Assembly (NCBI GenBank): GCA_001972305.1
Contig: BDDD01002926.1
Span: 114,035 to 178,034, forward strand
DNA length: 64,000 bases
Source of the DNA: Cephalotus follicularis
Lineage: Eukaryota; Streptophyta; Magnoliopsida; Oxalidales; Cephalotaceae
Reading direction: 5' to 3'
Shown: piece after piece, positions 46,233 through 56,886 of the stretch
Numbering within the stretch: position 1 is the first letter of the stretch
How the letters are laid out: the number at the start of each line of letters is the position of its first letter
The notes under the pieces: model-generated
Databases searched by the model: none
What the model was told of the DNA's origin: nothing
Seen by the model: the letters and a program-made list of their open reading frames with translations, nothing else
Made by a program: the position numbers and the translations under genes

Positions 46233-47286
46233 GGTTCACTCCCCTATTACAATTGAAGTATAAAAATGTAGTGTTTGTAGCTAAACCTCTCACAGGTTGG
46301 ATATTACAAGATAATTTCTCAATTCAGCTATGAACAAGAAAATAGCTCAAAGTGTGAAGAGAAAGCTCTTTGAATTTGATTTGATCTTTGTATGTTTGTT
46401 TTGCTTGATCTTTGTATGTATGATGTTCTGTACTTGTTTTTCCACCTTTTCTCAGAGGTTTCAGTCTTCCTTTTATAGCCATAAAAGGTTTGTAGCCGTT
46501 GCTTGATTTGTGGAAGCTTTTGATTAATAAATGTATAGTTGCAATCTTTGATTTTTATTTCTGCTGGTATAAAGACGTCAACTTCTTTCTAAAAGGCGTC
46601 GATGTCTTTGTAGCTGATAGCCGTTGTAGTGCTTGTACTAGCCGTTCCTGTTTTCCTGGGTCTTGTTTGTTTAAAAAGGCGTCGACTTCTTTTCAAAAGA
46701 CGTCGATGTCTTTTCTGGGAAATCTCCAGGTATTACACTTTGAGCATCTCGTCCACTTCTTCTGTAATACTCGATGTGTCTTCTGGGAAATCCAGGTTGC
46801 TCTAGGAAGGCGTCGATGTCCATTGAAAGGCGTCAATGTCTTTCGTACGGACGTCGATGTCTTTGCCTTTAGAAGTCGATGTCATTGCACGAAAATGTCC
46901 TGTAACTTTGGCATGAAAGGCGTCGATGTCTTTGTGGAAGGCGTCGATGTCTTTCTGTACGGACGTCGATGTCATTACTGGACGGACGATGTCTTCATTG
47001 TAATTTGATTTTGTACTAAAGACGTCGATATCATTTCTTTGAGAGTCGATGTCTTTCTGTACGGACGTCGATGTTTTTGCCTTTGGAAGTCGATGTCTTC
47101 TTGTGAATTTGTCCTGTAACTTCAGGCATGAAAGGCGTCGATGTCTTCTTGGAAGGCGTCGATGTCTTCTTCTGCAAATGGTATTTTTGCTTTGATATTG
47201 ATCTTGTAATTCCTTGCACATCAATTAAACTTGTCACATGCAAATATGTTATCATCAAAATAAGGATTGAGACTAAATAGTCAACA
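46233..47286 (-). repeat. Sirevirus LTR A (end truncated)
   Basis: It starts TGTTGACTATTTAGTCTC at 47286 and matches LTR B along its length with roughly 3% differences, including the TATA region (ggctataaaagg near 46470-46482) and the array (46570-47175, about twenty GACGTCGATGTC-type motifs). The last ~200 bp of the LTR are missing or replaced. Confidence 0.85.
46570..47175. repeat. GACGTCGATGTC array in LTR A
   Basis: Same arrangement as in LTR B, with one extra motif near 46935 (aaggcgtcgatgtctttg), which shows that single motifs are gained or lost between close copies. Confidence 0.9.
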
Positions 47287-47544
47287 CTATTTCAGTTTGA
47301 GTGTCAGATAGCCAAGGAACAGAAAATCCGTACCTTATGTGCTCACAAAGTACTTACGAATAGATGACTTAAACCAAACTTCACTTGAATCACAATCAAT
47401 CTAAAAAGTCATTCAAAATCATACGTATAAGAGTCTAAAACACATCAGAAGTATTAAACAAACTCTTACCAGTGTTTGGAAAAGACTCGGATCGATTCAG
47501 GGATCAAACAAATCAAAACAGTTGAAAATAGTACATTTCTGGGC

Positions 47545-47765
47545 AAAACAGTCGACTAATACAGGGCACCAGTCGACTGGGGAAGCAAGACAGTTGACTA
47601 TTCAAAATGTCCAGTCGACTACTCAATCTAAAGTGCAGGCAGTCGACTGTGTTCATCCCTCCAGTCGACTATTCAACCTACGCAGTCGACTGCATTCATG
47701 TGGCAGTCGGCTACTCATCCATTCCAACCGACTGTCCACAGAGACAGTCGACTATTCTGGGTGAC
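47545..47765. repeat. CAGTCGACTG array of M 5' LTR
   Basis: About eleven motifs (cagtcgactaat, cagtcgactggg, cagtcgactactc, ggcagtcgactgtg, cagtcgactgcatt, cagtcggctactc, acagtcgactattc). Matches the split array in the 3' LTR. Confidence 0.85.
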
Positions 47766-49650
47766 AGAACAGTTGGAAAAATCGACAATTCCCTACTGAA
47801 AATGGTTCAAATGATTTATACATTAAACTAGAGACATATGGACATAAACATATGATCATATATGACTTCTAGGTGACATAGAAACACAGATTTGACATAG
47901 AAACGATTAAACAGTGGATTAGCTTTCAAAAGGAAAAAAGAAGGCAATGCATATTAATGTCCAGATTCTATCCCTAATCGTTTATATATGTTATAAAATC
48001 AGTTTGTGACATAACTATGTGTATAAAACATGTTGACAACCATATCAACACAATGACAACACATTTATGCAGGAATCAAGACCCAAAGACACCAAGAACA
48101 TAAAACTAACATCACAACATTGAAACAAAACCAAAGACTAGAGAAACGAATCATTGCAGTAGGATTACTAACCTGCAGTGACTGTTCAGAACACGGAAAA
48201 ACACAGCAATAACACTTGTTACCCGGCTGTGAACAAAAACAGAGGAAGAAGGAAACCAGAAAATATATACATAGCCTTACAAACTAGAGGAATTCAACCA
48301 AAATAACAACCAACGGATTAACATACCTTAACAACTTAAAGAGACGATTCACAGCAGATTACACAGACTCCTCAAGCAGAATTCGGCTGTGACACAAGGT
48401 AGAAAAAGAAGGAGGCAATTATAGAATGGCAATGGCATAACAAATGGAAAAATGGAGACCAAATCTACCCACATAAGGAAAAGGAGAGGATTTCTAGGGG
48501 ATTAGAAAGGAAAGAAAGATTGTAAACGAGTAGAAATAATGAGGGAAAGAGGGAGACTTCGGGTGAAGAGAGAAGGAAGAAGGAAATAAGAAGAAAAGGA
48601 AAGAAAGGAGAAAGGAAAAATAATGAAATAAAAGGAAAATAAAGAAATATTTAAAATAATTAATTAAAAAGGATTTTAGGGATTTTAAAATAAAAGATAA
48701 ATTGTTTTAATGAAATAAAAATTTTGATAAATTAAATCCAAATCCAACATAGCATTACGTACCCAAAATTGGACTGGTATCAGTCAGCCCAAATCACATA
48801 AGCCCAAAACAAAGGGCAATCGGACTTTCAAATTTAACACAATTAAAAAGCCCGTACACACACATAAAATCCGTAAAATATATTTACGAACGAGCAGGGT
48901 ATTACAATGTCACTGACCCATTTCCCTTGTGTACGGAATGGGTCAGGCTCAGGTACAGGTGATGGATTGCAACAAGGTAAGCTGAGAAGGACAGGTTTTC
49001 TATAACAGATTTTGTTAGCCAATTTTATATGGAGTTGCTTGTATTTGATTTTGCTTATATGAGTTGAATATAAGAGTTGTAAAAAAGGGGACTCATGTTT
49101 ATGATTAAAATGTATTGAAATATAAGGCTTGTCATGTATAAGGATTGTGAAAAGGAACCCTATGTATTTGAGACAAATATAAAGATGTTATAGTTATGTT
49201 TTATTCAACTATCGACCTGCTGACATGTGGCAGTGCTTATGATATGTGTATTGATGTATTAAACAGGGTCAAGCCCATCATTTGAGGCATTAGAATGATA
49301 TGATACTGGTTTAGTTGTGATTACTGAGGGCTGAGCCCGTATATATACATAAACTGCTGATTCCTCCTTCGGGAGTGTTGAGATATATAAATTGAGTTTT
49401 CCTTTACATGGGGTTTAGTCCTATAAACGAATACTTCATGCCGAAATTTTGGGAGATTTTAAGGGTTAGTTTTTATTTGATATTCCGCTGATGATATATA
49501 ATGATTCTTTGGCTTATATGACTTTGATTTAAAGTTTTAAATTTGTAGCACTTTTTGGAGTATGAATTATATGACTAAATGGACTGAAGGGAATGAATAT
49601 CACACGTCGGATCGTGGGGGTTTACCCTCGCGGTTCGGGGCGCGACAGCT

Positions 49651-49663
49651 TGGTATCAGAGCC
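49651..49663 (+). other. primer-binding site of Y (initiator Met tRNA)
   Basis: tggtatcagagcc follows the Y LTR end (gcgcgaca at 49647) by three bases. It is a perfect match to the usual initiator-Met primer site. Confidence 0.85.
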
Positions 49664-50254
49664 GGTCCTATGCTGGATACGCCAGGATAGGGTCCTTGGC
49701 TATGGTAATTGAGAATGATTGATGGCAATAAAGTGCTAATTGGAGTTACTTGGAATAGCGGAATGATAAGTGTTACATAGAGTTTCATGGAAGTATGAGT
49801 ATAAGAAGTCGATAGCTGAATGTTTGTCTCTTAAACAAGTAGATATGGAACGGAAAAGGAAAGGAACTACCATACCACATTTAGACTAGTCCCACGGTCG
49901 GGAATTACCGAGGACATACAATTTGACCTAGCTCACAGTTTTATGGTATGGGCTGGTTATACAGTTATGGATCGTACGGTTGTGGACCGTACAACCATGA
50001 ATCGTACGGCTAGGGATCGTGCGGTTATGGTTAAGGGATAAGGTATGGATACGGATATGATATGTTTGCGGATCGTATCGTTACGGATAGTAATGGTCCG
50101 GATTGTGATGGTATAGTTGGAAGGCAGTCCGTGTGTTTAGTTAACCCTCCTAAGGATATATGATGGATTGGTTAAAAGCACACATGTGAATGGTTACGGT
50201 GAGGTCGTAATCTCCAATATATCAAGATAGTCTCAATTCCAGTTTATTGGGACT
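49664..50254 (+). other. Y internal leader and degenerate repeat, no supported ORF
   Basis: Sequence after the Y primer site. Around 49960-50035 a degenerate ~17-bp repeat (atggatcgtacggttgtgg-like) occurs about four times; one frame reads Gly/Tyr-rich. Most of gag appears to be missing. Confidence 0.5.
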
Positions 50255-50473
50255 TTGGATCATCAGCCAGTTCAGATGATATCAGCCCTTCAGGCTGATA
50301 GACTTATGGGACAAGGTTACAGTGGATATCTGGCATATGTGACTGATGACAGGAGACTGGTACCGAGGTTTGAGGATGTTCTGGTTGTTTGTGAATACTC
50401 GGATGTGTTTCTGGATGAGTTAACATCCTTACCTCTAGAGAAGGGTTCAGAGTATCTGGTTGATTTCTTCTAG
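50255..50473 (+). pseudogene. Y protease-RT linker remnant
   Basis: The translation (MISALQADRLMGQGYSGYLA, VVCEYSDVFLDELTSLPLEK) matches the segment between protease and RT of Tekay-type elements (compare X2: [17 protein letters not shown]). Only this short piece of Y pol survives in the window before the next junction. Confidence 0.75.
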
Positions 50474-50939
50474 GGGTTTGGCAGGAATTCTCCTTTGTTT
50501 GTCAACCCCTCTATCAATCAACACGTCAACGCATTGGTTCATAGTGTCGACACCTATGAGTGAAGAGTTGACACCCTAGAGGTGAGTAGTTGACGTGATG
50601 ACCATTCTTTCGTGTTTCTGTGCATTAACCAATGTTACACGTTGACGCCTACAGTGATGACGTCGACGGCTTGAGGATGGTGTTGACGCCCAAATGTCCT
50701 GTTTTATATGAAGTTTCTGGTTTTGCTTGGGTTCTATCCTTAAACGATTCCCTAGTCAGGCTAGCACCTAAGGCTACCGAGTAGTCCGTTTCTGAGGCCG
50801 CCGAGTAGTCTAGACTTGCTAGGGAAGCCGACTTCGAAAAGGCAACCCCTCCGAAACCCCATGAGATATACCAATGGTGTGATAGTGAGGGCCATGACAT
50901 GTGAAGCGAACAGGTCACCGACTGACATGACTGTGGAAG
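50474..50939. other. unassigned noncoding stretch with TCGA/TCAA array
   Basis: Between the Y pol piece and clear X2 LTR homology. It holds about nine motifs (cacgtcaacgc, agtgtcgacacc, gagttgacaccc, gatgacgtcgacggc, gtgttgacgcc) at 50518-50695. It may be the 5' part of the X2 LTR or LTR sequence of Y. Confidence 0.5.
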
Positions 50940-51751
50940 ATCTATGTAATATTATCACTGAATTGAATGAATTGATTGTCTATGTTATTGCCGATTAGTC
51001 GAGTGATGGCAGATGTCACTGGCTAATGGAGGTGGTCCTATGTGCCAGGAGTTTGCTAGAGTACACACCAAAACTGCCTGCAATGCAGAGCTTGATTGTT
51101 AAACTGCCTGCTAACGCCGGTAGTAAATGTTACCTTATCTATCATCTTCGGAGTGTAGGGTGATAGATAGATGGTGCACAGTTGGTGCTAGGAGTTAGCG
51201 ACATGTGACACCCAAACCACTGTACTGATTGATTGTACCCTTGTGCGGTATTCTTGCATTGTGCTGTCTATGGCCACTTGGCATGATTGCGTATATATTG
51301 GAATACTATACATATATATATGTCATTTCATTTAACTGTCATGCACATTTACATTTATAGATTCAATTACATGCTTTATCTTCCTACTTAGCCAAGTGAG
51401 GACAACGCCTAACCCCCTACAATTTCAGATTAAGTGAAGGCATTCGGGGAGTTGCTACTAAAGCGTGGAAAGCTTCTTTCTATCTTAAGGTTGTTATTAT
51501 TATGATGTACTGTATTTTTACCTAACGGTTCACACTCCGTTATTGTTGTACTTTCCTTATGTATAAGGATATTGTTGGTTTGTACTCGCACGTAGTATGG
51601 GCTGCGTGCCGATGACTTATGTTTTATAATACAGATATGAATGCTTCCGCTTATTATTTTGAATTGTTGATTGGGAATGTTGGATTTTTACTTATTCCTG
51701 ATATCACCACATATGCTTGTCCTAATCGTAATGGAAGGGCGGGGTGTGACA
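50940..51751 (+). repeat. X2 5' LTR, 3' part
   Basis: Homologous to 15880-16671 of X1 (attgattgtctatg, gtgacacccaa, gcacgtagtatgggctg). Ends GGGGTGTGACA. Confidence 0.8.
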
Positions 51752-51754
51752 GCA

Positions 51755-51766
51755 TGGTATCAGAGC
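51755..51766 (+). other. primer-binding site of X2 (initiator Met tRNA)
   Basis: tggtatcagagc three bases after the LTR end. Confidence 0.85.
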
Positions 51767-51854
51767 ATATTCCAAATATGCTAGCTGGGATAAGTTTCTC
51801 AGAATTTGAATGAATTGTTTCCTAATGATTATGTCATTCCATATAGGAAACCGA

Positions 51855-52800
51855 ATGGACCTACGAAGAGGTAGAAGAGGAAGGTGTAGAGCCGATGAAG
51901 GAGGCAATGCACCGCCGGTACCTGGAATTGACCCGGCAGTGAATGAAGGAGTGAATATACCTCCAGCGCATGACGAGAGGAGTCACTTTGACCGCATGGC
52001 TGACCTCTTTCAACAACAGATGTAAGCTAATACAGTGAACATGGAATAGATTCGGCAAATGTACGAGGCGAACCGGACCTATCATCAGGCTCCTGAAGCT
52101 TTCCATACCGGAGGATTTGGCCGAGATCTGGAGCGGTTCATGAGACAGAATCCTCCGACATTTAATGGTGAACTGAATGCTACTGTGGCCGAGCAGTGGA
52201 TTAGAGATTTGGAGAAGATATTTCCTGCCCTGGAATGTACTGATGAACAGAAGCTCAACTATGCTGTATATCGTTTATGGGGCGAGGCTACTTACTGGTG
52301 GGAAAGGACTGAAGCAAAATGGGAATCTCGTGGATTTGACAGGACTTGGGACAGATTTCAGTCCGAGTTCCTTGAAGCTTATGTGCCACCGATAGAACGT
52401 GACCGAAGGGAGACTGAACTGATGGAGTTACGTCAAGGGGATATGACGGTAGCTCAGTACCAGACCAGATTTGTGGAACTGGCAAGACATACACCTTATC
52501 TTGTGGAGGGTGAATCAAGGATGATACGAAGGTTTCTCAAAGGCCTTGGACCTGACATTAGATCAAAACTGTTATTACTGCAACTGACTTCTTTTGTAGA
52601 TGTTGCGGAAAGAACGATGGTTCTGGAAGCCGATGCCAATGAAAGGAGAGCATAACAGACTCGTTCTAATCAATTGAGGACCGCACAGTCACAGGGGAAA
52701 GGAAGTAACAATCCTGCTAAATCGGCAAAGTCTGGTAACCGGGGGCAAGGAGGTTCTCGACGCAGTAACCCACGATCAAGGACTCCTAGCCAAAACAGTC
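51855..52800 (+). pseudogene. X2 gag
   Basis: Starts MDLRRGRRGRCRADEGGNAP at 51855. The capsid core has RFMRQNPPTFNGELNATVAE, QWIRDLEKIFPALECTDEQK and AVYRLWGEATYWWERTEAKW, then FDRTWDRFQSEFLEAYVPP and MELRQGDMTVAQYQTRFVEL. A Ser/Gln/Gly-rich linker leads to the Cys/His region ([11 protein letters not shown]). The Trp-Trp segment is where A2 inserted in the X1 copy, so this copy shows the uninterrupted text. It is broken at a few points. Confidence 0.85.
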
Positions 52801-54555
52801 AACAGAATACGGGTGGATGTACTTTTTGTGGTCGCCCGAACCATGATGAGACCGAGTTCTGGAAGAAGATGGGAAAGTGCTTGAGATATGGTTCACAGGA
52901 TCACATGATGAATAATTGCCTAATGATGAGGGATCAAGCACGCGACCAACAAGGGAGTGCTGGTGCTAGTGGTAGTATTGCGGTTGCTCAACCGCGGAAG
53001 GATACCGGGAAGGGGATTGTTAAAGGTAGGGTCTACACCTTATCTAAAGATGATGTGCCAGAATATACTACTGTTGTGGGAGGTACTGTTTATATATTTG
53101 GCATACTAGCTCATGTATTGATTGACCCTGGTACGACACATTCATTCATTGCATCTGAATTTGCTCGCAATTTGCATGGTATAACATCTAGATTACCTTA
53201 TGTATTGGAGGTGAGTACTCTTGCGAGTACTTGTCTTCTATCTGATACTGTTATGAAAGATTCTGAGATCATGGTAGCGGGAATGCAGTTATCTACTGAC
53301 TTGATAGTGTTACCTATCCGGGATTTTGATGTAATCTTGGGGATGGACTGGCTGTATGCTCATCATGCTTGTGTTGATTGCTACAACAAGATGATGAAAT
53401 TTTACCTTCAAGATGGGACTGAGTGCAAGTTTATCGGCGAGAAGAATGTTTCTACTCCGGTCATTTCATATACTCGAGCACAGAAGTATCTCAAGCAAGG
53501 ATGTGAAGGCTATTTGGCGTATGTGATTGATCATACGAAAGGTACGCCCAGTATTGAACAAGTGCCTGTTGTATGTGAATTTCCTGATGTATTTCCAGAT
53601 GAACTCACTTCGTTACCACCGGAGAGGGATATAGAGTTCAGTATTGAGCTGTTGCCTGGAACTGCTCCTATATCCAGAGCACCGTACCGAATGGCTCCTG
53701 CCGAACTGAAGGAGTTGAAGACTCAATTGCAAGATTATCTTGATAAGGGCTTTATCAGACTGAGTGTATCGTCGTGGGGAGCACCGGTTCTGTTTGTGAA
53801 AAAGAAGGATGGATCGATGCGGCTATGCATCGACTGCAGGCTGTTAAATCAGGTAAAGGTGAAGAACAAGTATCCTCTGCCACATATTGAAGAGTTGTTC
53901 GACCAATTGCAAGGCTCAGCTGTATTCTCCAAACTTGACCTGAGAACAGGTTACCATCAGCTGAGGATCAAACAAGGTGATGTGGAGAAGACCGCATTTC
54001 GAACCAGATATAGGCACTATGAATTTTTGATACTGCCGTTTGGTTTGACGAATGCTCCTGCAGCCTTTATGTGTTTGATGAACAGAGTGTTCCAACCCTA
54101 TCTTGATCAGTTTGTTGTTATATTCTTAGACGACATCCTGATTTATTCAAAGAGCATTGAGGAACATATGCAGCACTTAAGAATTGTACTGCAGACACTA
54201 CGGAAGGAACAGCTATACGCCAAATTCAGCAAGTGCGAATTTTGGCTAGATCATGTGACTTTCATAGGTCACATTGTGTCAAGTGAAGGATTGTCAGTGG
54301 ATCCTTCAAACATAGAGACTATTGTTGATTGGCCCCAACCGAGGAACGTTACGGAGGTTCGTAGTTTCTTGGGATTGGCTGGCTACTACCGAAGGTTCAT
54401 CAAGGGTTTTTCGAAGCTTGCTACACCGTTGACACAGTTGACTCAGAAGAAGTCAAGTTTCTTGTGGGATGATTCCTGTGAGGAAAGTTTCCAAGAGTTG
54501 AAGAGTCGGTTGATTTAGGCTCCAGTGTTGGCATTACCTGAGGGTAATGAGGGCA
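52801..54555 (+). pseudogene. X2 protease and reverse transcriptase
   Basis: Protease: [20 protein letters not shown] and [102 protein letters not shown], catalytic [38 protein letters not shown] and [21 protein letters not shown] connection to RNase H is just begun (APVLALPEGNEG). It is the longest uninterrupted gypsy reading on the plus strand. The element is incomplete. Confidence 0.9.
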
Positions 54556-54778
54556 ATGTGAGATGCAGCAGAGAACAGTACAATACATTAATTCAGTCAC
54601 TATCACTAACAGTTAATCATTAACAGTCATTATAAAATCCTTCCTCGGCATCCCACTTGGGGATGAGCGGTAACGCACTCCGGACGTTAAAGGCGGAAAA
54701 GCCGGGAGGAATCAACATTACACGGTGTTAGTAACCATCATTCAGTATACAATAACATTAACCGTAACATTCATTGTG

Positions 54779-54946
54779 GCTCATCTCGGTCGGTGATCAG
54801 TCGGCTCATATCAATTGGTGATCCGACGGCTCATCTCGGTCGGTGATCCATTGGCTATCTCGGTGATCCACCAGGCTCATCTCGAAGATAGCCTTGCCGG
54901 CTCATCTCGGTTGGTGATCCCATAGGCTCATCTCAACCGGTGATCA
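54779..54946. repeat. ~24-bp tandem repeat, seven copies
   Basis: Degenerate units of ggctcatctcggtcggtgat followed by 3-7 variable bases, copies beginning near 54779, 54803, 54828, 54853, 54874, 54899 and 54925. Confidence 0.8.
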
Positions 54947-55499
54947 GGCACAATATAATACATTAACATTTAATAAGTTTATAGTAACACTACATTCACT
55001 ACGTTGACATTCATAACATTACATTACATTAACATTTATTATTTATATATTTCACTACACCTATTATATTATTCGGCACTTATCAATTATATTTTAACAT
55101 TATTTCACTGTTCCTATCATTAATATATTGCCTGCCATCATTTTCATCACTTTTACATTTATCATTCTTTACTATCATCATGCAGTCTTGCGGCAGCACG
55201 CCATGAAATAGGCATAAATACAATGTAGACCATATACATGCCTTTGAGCTGCAGGCGTCGGGTGAACTCAGCACACATTCACTCCTCGCTTGCAGGTTGG
55301 ATGCAAGCGCACGTCATGGGACACACAACAGAGAAGGTTCTCCTGCCATGGACGTTCGACATGGGTTCTCAATGCAGAACGCAGGCAAAGGACGGTGAGG
55401 AGCCCCGCATGGCGAAGGATGAGTTCGGAAGCACTGGTGCATAGCAGAGGGTGACTTGGTGCCTGAGGAAAACAATGGTGCATCCTTGGTATACATGTG

Positions 55500-55930
55500 T
55501 AGTGTTCCTGAGCATTCCCTGGGGCGCGCAGGCGTGGTGACAGAGGACGAGCTCGGCATGAGCGCACATGGCGGGAGGCGAGCTCGGCAGAGAATGATCT
55601 CGGCATGAGCGTCCTCGACACCCTGGGCATGCATAAGATGCATGCTAGGAACAAGGATGTCCTCGGCACCTTGGCGTCCTCGACAACTGTAAGGGACGCA
55701 ACATGCGCAGAGGACAATAGCGTCCTTTGCTTTATCGTCCTCAGCGCCTACAAGAGGGCATAACGCATGCAGAGGATGGCGACGTGCTCTGAACTTGGCG
55801 TCTGTGACCTCGCCATGGCGTCCTCTGGTGCCTAGCTCTTGTACGTGATGCATACAGAGGACAGTGGTATCCTCTGGCACATGATACCAGTGTGCGACAT
55901 ACACAGAGGACGATGGCGTCCTCTGCACTC
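55500..55930. repeat. GAGGAC...GTCCTC inverted-repeat array
   Basis: Repeated GAGGAC and GTCCTC hexamers. The best example is cagaggacgatggcgtcctctg at 55904-55925, with perfect 9-bp arms and a 4-base spacer. Weaker ones lie near 55701 and 55855. The block is GC-rich against A/T-rich flanks. Confidence 0.75.
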
Positions 55931-56886
55931 GACGTCCGCACGTTACAGTGGCGTGCCCGTAGCGTCAGGTGCTAGTGTGGCTGGGTAGAGGTCCTCGGCA
56001 ATGGCGTCTTAGCTCCTACCTGCACTTGTATAGCGCACCTCGGCCTATGACACCATCATCACACTGCCCAGCCTGAGGAAGAAGCATAGTAGTGACGCCT
56101 TGCGCAGGGGCAGGGACGCACAAGGCATCCTCGGCGTGTATAAAGTAGCAACAACCAAGGCCATTTGTACAATATATACATACATTCCAAAAACACTGTA
56201 CTAACAATAAAATAATGCCTTAGTTAAATTGGCTAAAGGGTGCTGGTAGGAGGACCTACCTCAGATTGCAGCGCTTCCTTCCTTGCTTAGTACAATTCCT
56301 TAATTGCTTCTCCGACTTCACTGCCCTTCAGCTCACAGTTACAATTTCCCTTGCCTCAGAGTGTTTCTTGCATATCTTTCCAAAGCTGAGAGTGAGGGAT
56401 TATATAGGAGAGGATGACGGAGACAAGAACTCTCCATATTTTCTTCATCTCTTGTCTTTTTCCCTCTCATTTTTCCAGCAGCCATGCCCCACTATCAAGC
56501 GTCCCTTTATATAGTTACCAGCAGAATATTCCAGACTCCACTACCAAATTCCAGCCATTTCTTCATCTCCTTCCACTATGGGCTGCTGAGGACAGCCCAA
56601 TACACTCCTCTCTTCTCTTTTATTTTCATTTCCTTGGCCCAAAAACAACAACATAATTGTGGCCCAATTTCAAAACAATTTCGATTCCATGTTGGGCTAA
56701 ACATTCCTTAACCCAAATACTATTTAGTCCAATACCATATAATTTCATTCAAGGCCCAAAAATCATTTCTTTTATTAATTCAGTCACAGTGCAATAACAA
56801 TACTATTTGGGCCTAAAATACCATTTCTCAAAACATTGTACATTTATACAGATACATTTCATTTACAAAAATTCCCGGTTATTACA

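Larger units (their letters stand above)
39528..47286 (-). mobile_element. Sirevirus tandem with three LTRs (A, B, C), both internals deleted
   Basis: Minus-strand order: LTR A (47286 to about 46233), spacer with TCGA array, env-position ORF, polypurine tracts, LTR B (43898-42704), primer site, gag, 3' noncoding with polypurine tracts, LTR C (40366 to 39528, truncated). LTR B therefore serves both as 3' LTR of the first unit and 5' LTR of the second. Neither unit has pol. A and B are about 97% alike by eye, while C is clearly more diverged. The array probably arose by recombination between related elements. No target duplication is detectable at the outer junctions. Broken fossil. Confidence 0.85.
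26593..48906 (-). mobile_element. chromovirus (Tekay-type) element M, both LTRs, TSD ATGTC
   Basis: A complete-ended minus-strand Ty3/gypsy element with target duplication ATGTC at 26588-26592 and 48907-48911. Minus-strand order: 5' LTR, initiator-Met primer site, gag, protease, RT, RNase H, integrase, chromodomain, polypurine tract, 3' LTR. It carries three later insertions: N3 in the 3' LTR, S2 in RT, and the Sirevirus tandem in the 5' LTR. The LTR stretches 30050-31344 and 47590-48906 look about 96-97% alike by eye, suggesting insertion of the order of one to two million years ago. Apart from the insertions it has only a few breaks. Confidence 0.9.
38828..48906 (-). repeat. 5' LTR of M, interrupted by the Sirevirus tandem
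   Basis: LTR text occupies 38828-39527 and 47287-48906. About 400 bp present in the 3' LTR (about 27295-27694) are missing at the Sirevirus junction, so the interruption is not a simple insertion. The outer piece includes the intact CAGTCGACTG array (47545-47765) and an A/G-rich stretch (48480-48640). Confidence 0.85.
21538..49647 (+). repeat. LTR of Ty3/gypsy element Y, hosting N2 and M
   Basis: It starts TGTAACGCCCGG inside X1 RT and ends GGGGCGCGACA just before an initiator-Met primer site at 49651. After removal of N2 (22430-24445) and M (26593-48911) the net LTR is about 3.8 kb. The 5' part is homologous to solo LTR S2 (33970-36706). It contains a Tyr-free, pyrimidine-rich tract (22020-22080), paired TGACTCA repeats, a TCGA array (25118-25270) and a 38-bp tandem repeat (25973-26195). 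No gene is supported in 21538-22429, 24446-26592 or 48912-49647. Confidence 0.75.
50940..54555 (+). mobile_element. Tekay-type Ty3/gypsy element X2, truncated at both sides
   Basis: LTR 3' part (50940-51751), primer site, gag, protease and RT, ending just after APVLALPEG in the early RNase H region, where an LTR-like piece begins. It is closely related to X1 but not its missing half, since it restarts from an LTR. It has few interruptions in coding; integrase and the 3' LTR are absent. Confidence 0.85.
54556..56886 (-). repeat. unassigned LTR-like piece with tandem and palindrome arrays
   Basis: Its right edge reads CCCGGTTATTACA (minus: TGTAATAACCGGG), like the LTR starts of N1 and X1, so it is probably the start of a minus-strand gypsy LTR. 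The GCCCA-rich stretch at 56590-56830 also recalls the beginning of such LTRs. The left edge near 54556 is a truncation into X2. It holds a ~24-bp tandem repeat (54779-54946) and a GC-rich block with GAGGAC/GTCCTC inverted repeats (55500-55930). Long open frames in the GC-rich block lack any homology and are not called. Confidence 0.55.

Noticed and set aside
43135-47258. Open reading frames on both strands through the palindrome arrays (e.g. 43135-43620 plus, 43435-43836 minus)
   Set aside because: The repeated GTCGATGTC text lacks stops in several frames and reads as DIDV/KTSTS or GVDVF repeats on opposite strands. Openness comes from the palindromes; there is no conserved domain.
55268-55928. 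Minus-strand ORFs of 149 and 204 codons
   Set aside because: They lie in the GC-rich GAGGAC/GTCCTC repeat block, overlap each other in different frames, are Cys/His/Arg-rich without domain similarity, and probably reflect base composition.
54556-56886. Interpretation as a clean solo LTR
   Set aside because: Left and right flanks belong to different elements (X2 and A3) and no matching 5-bp duplication is visible.
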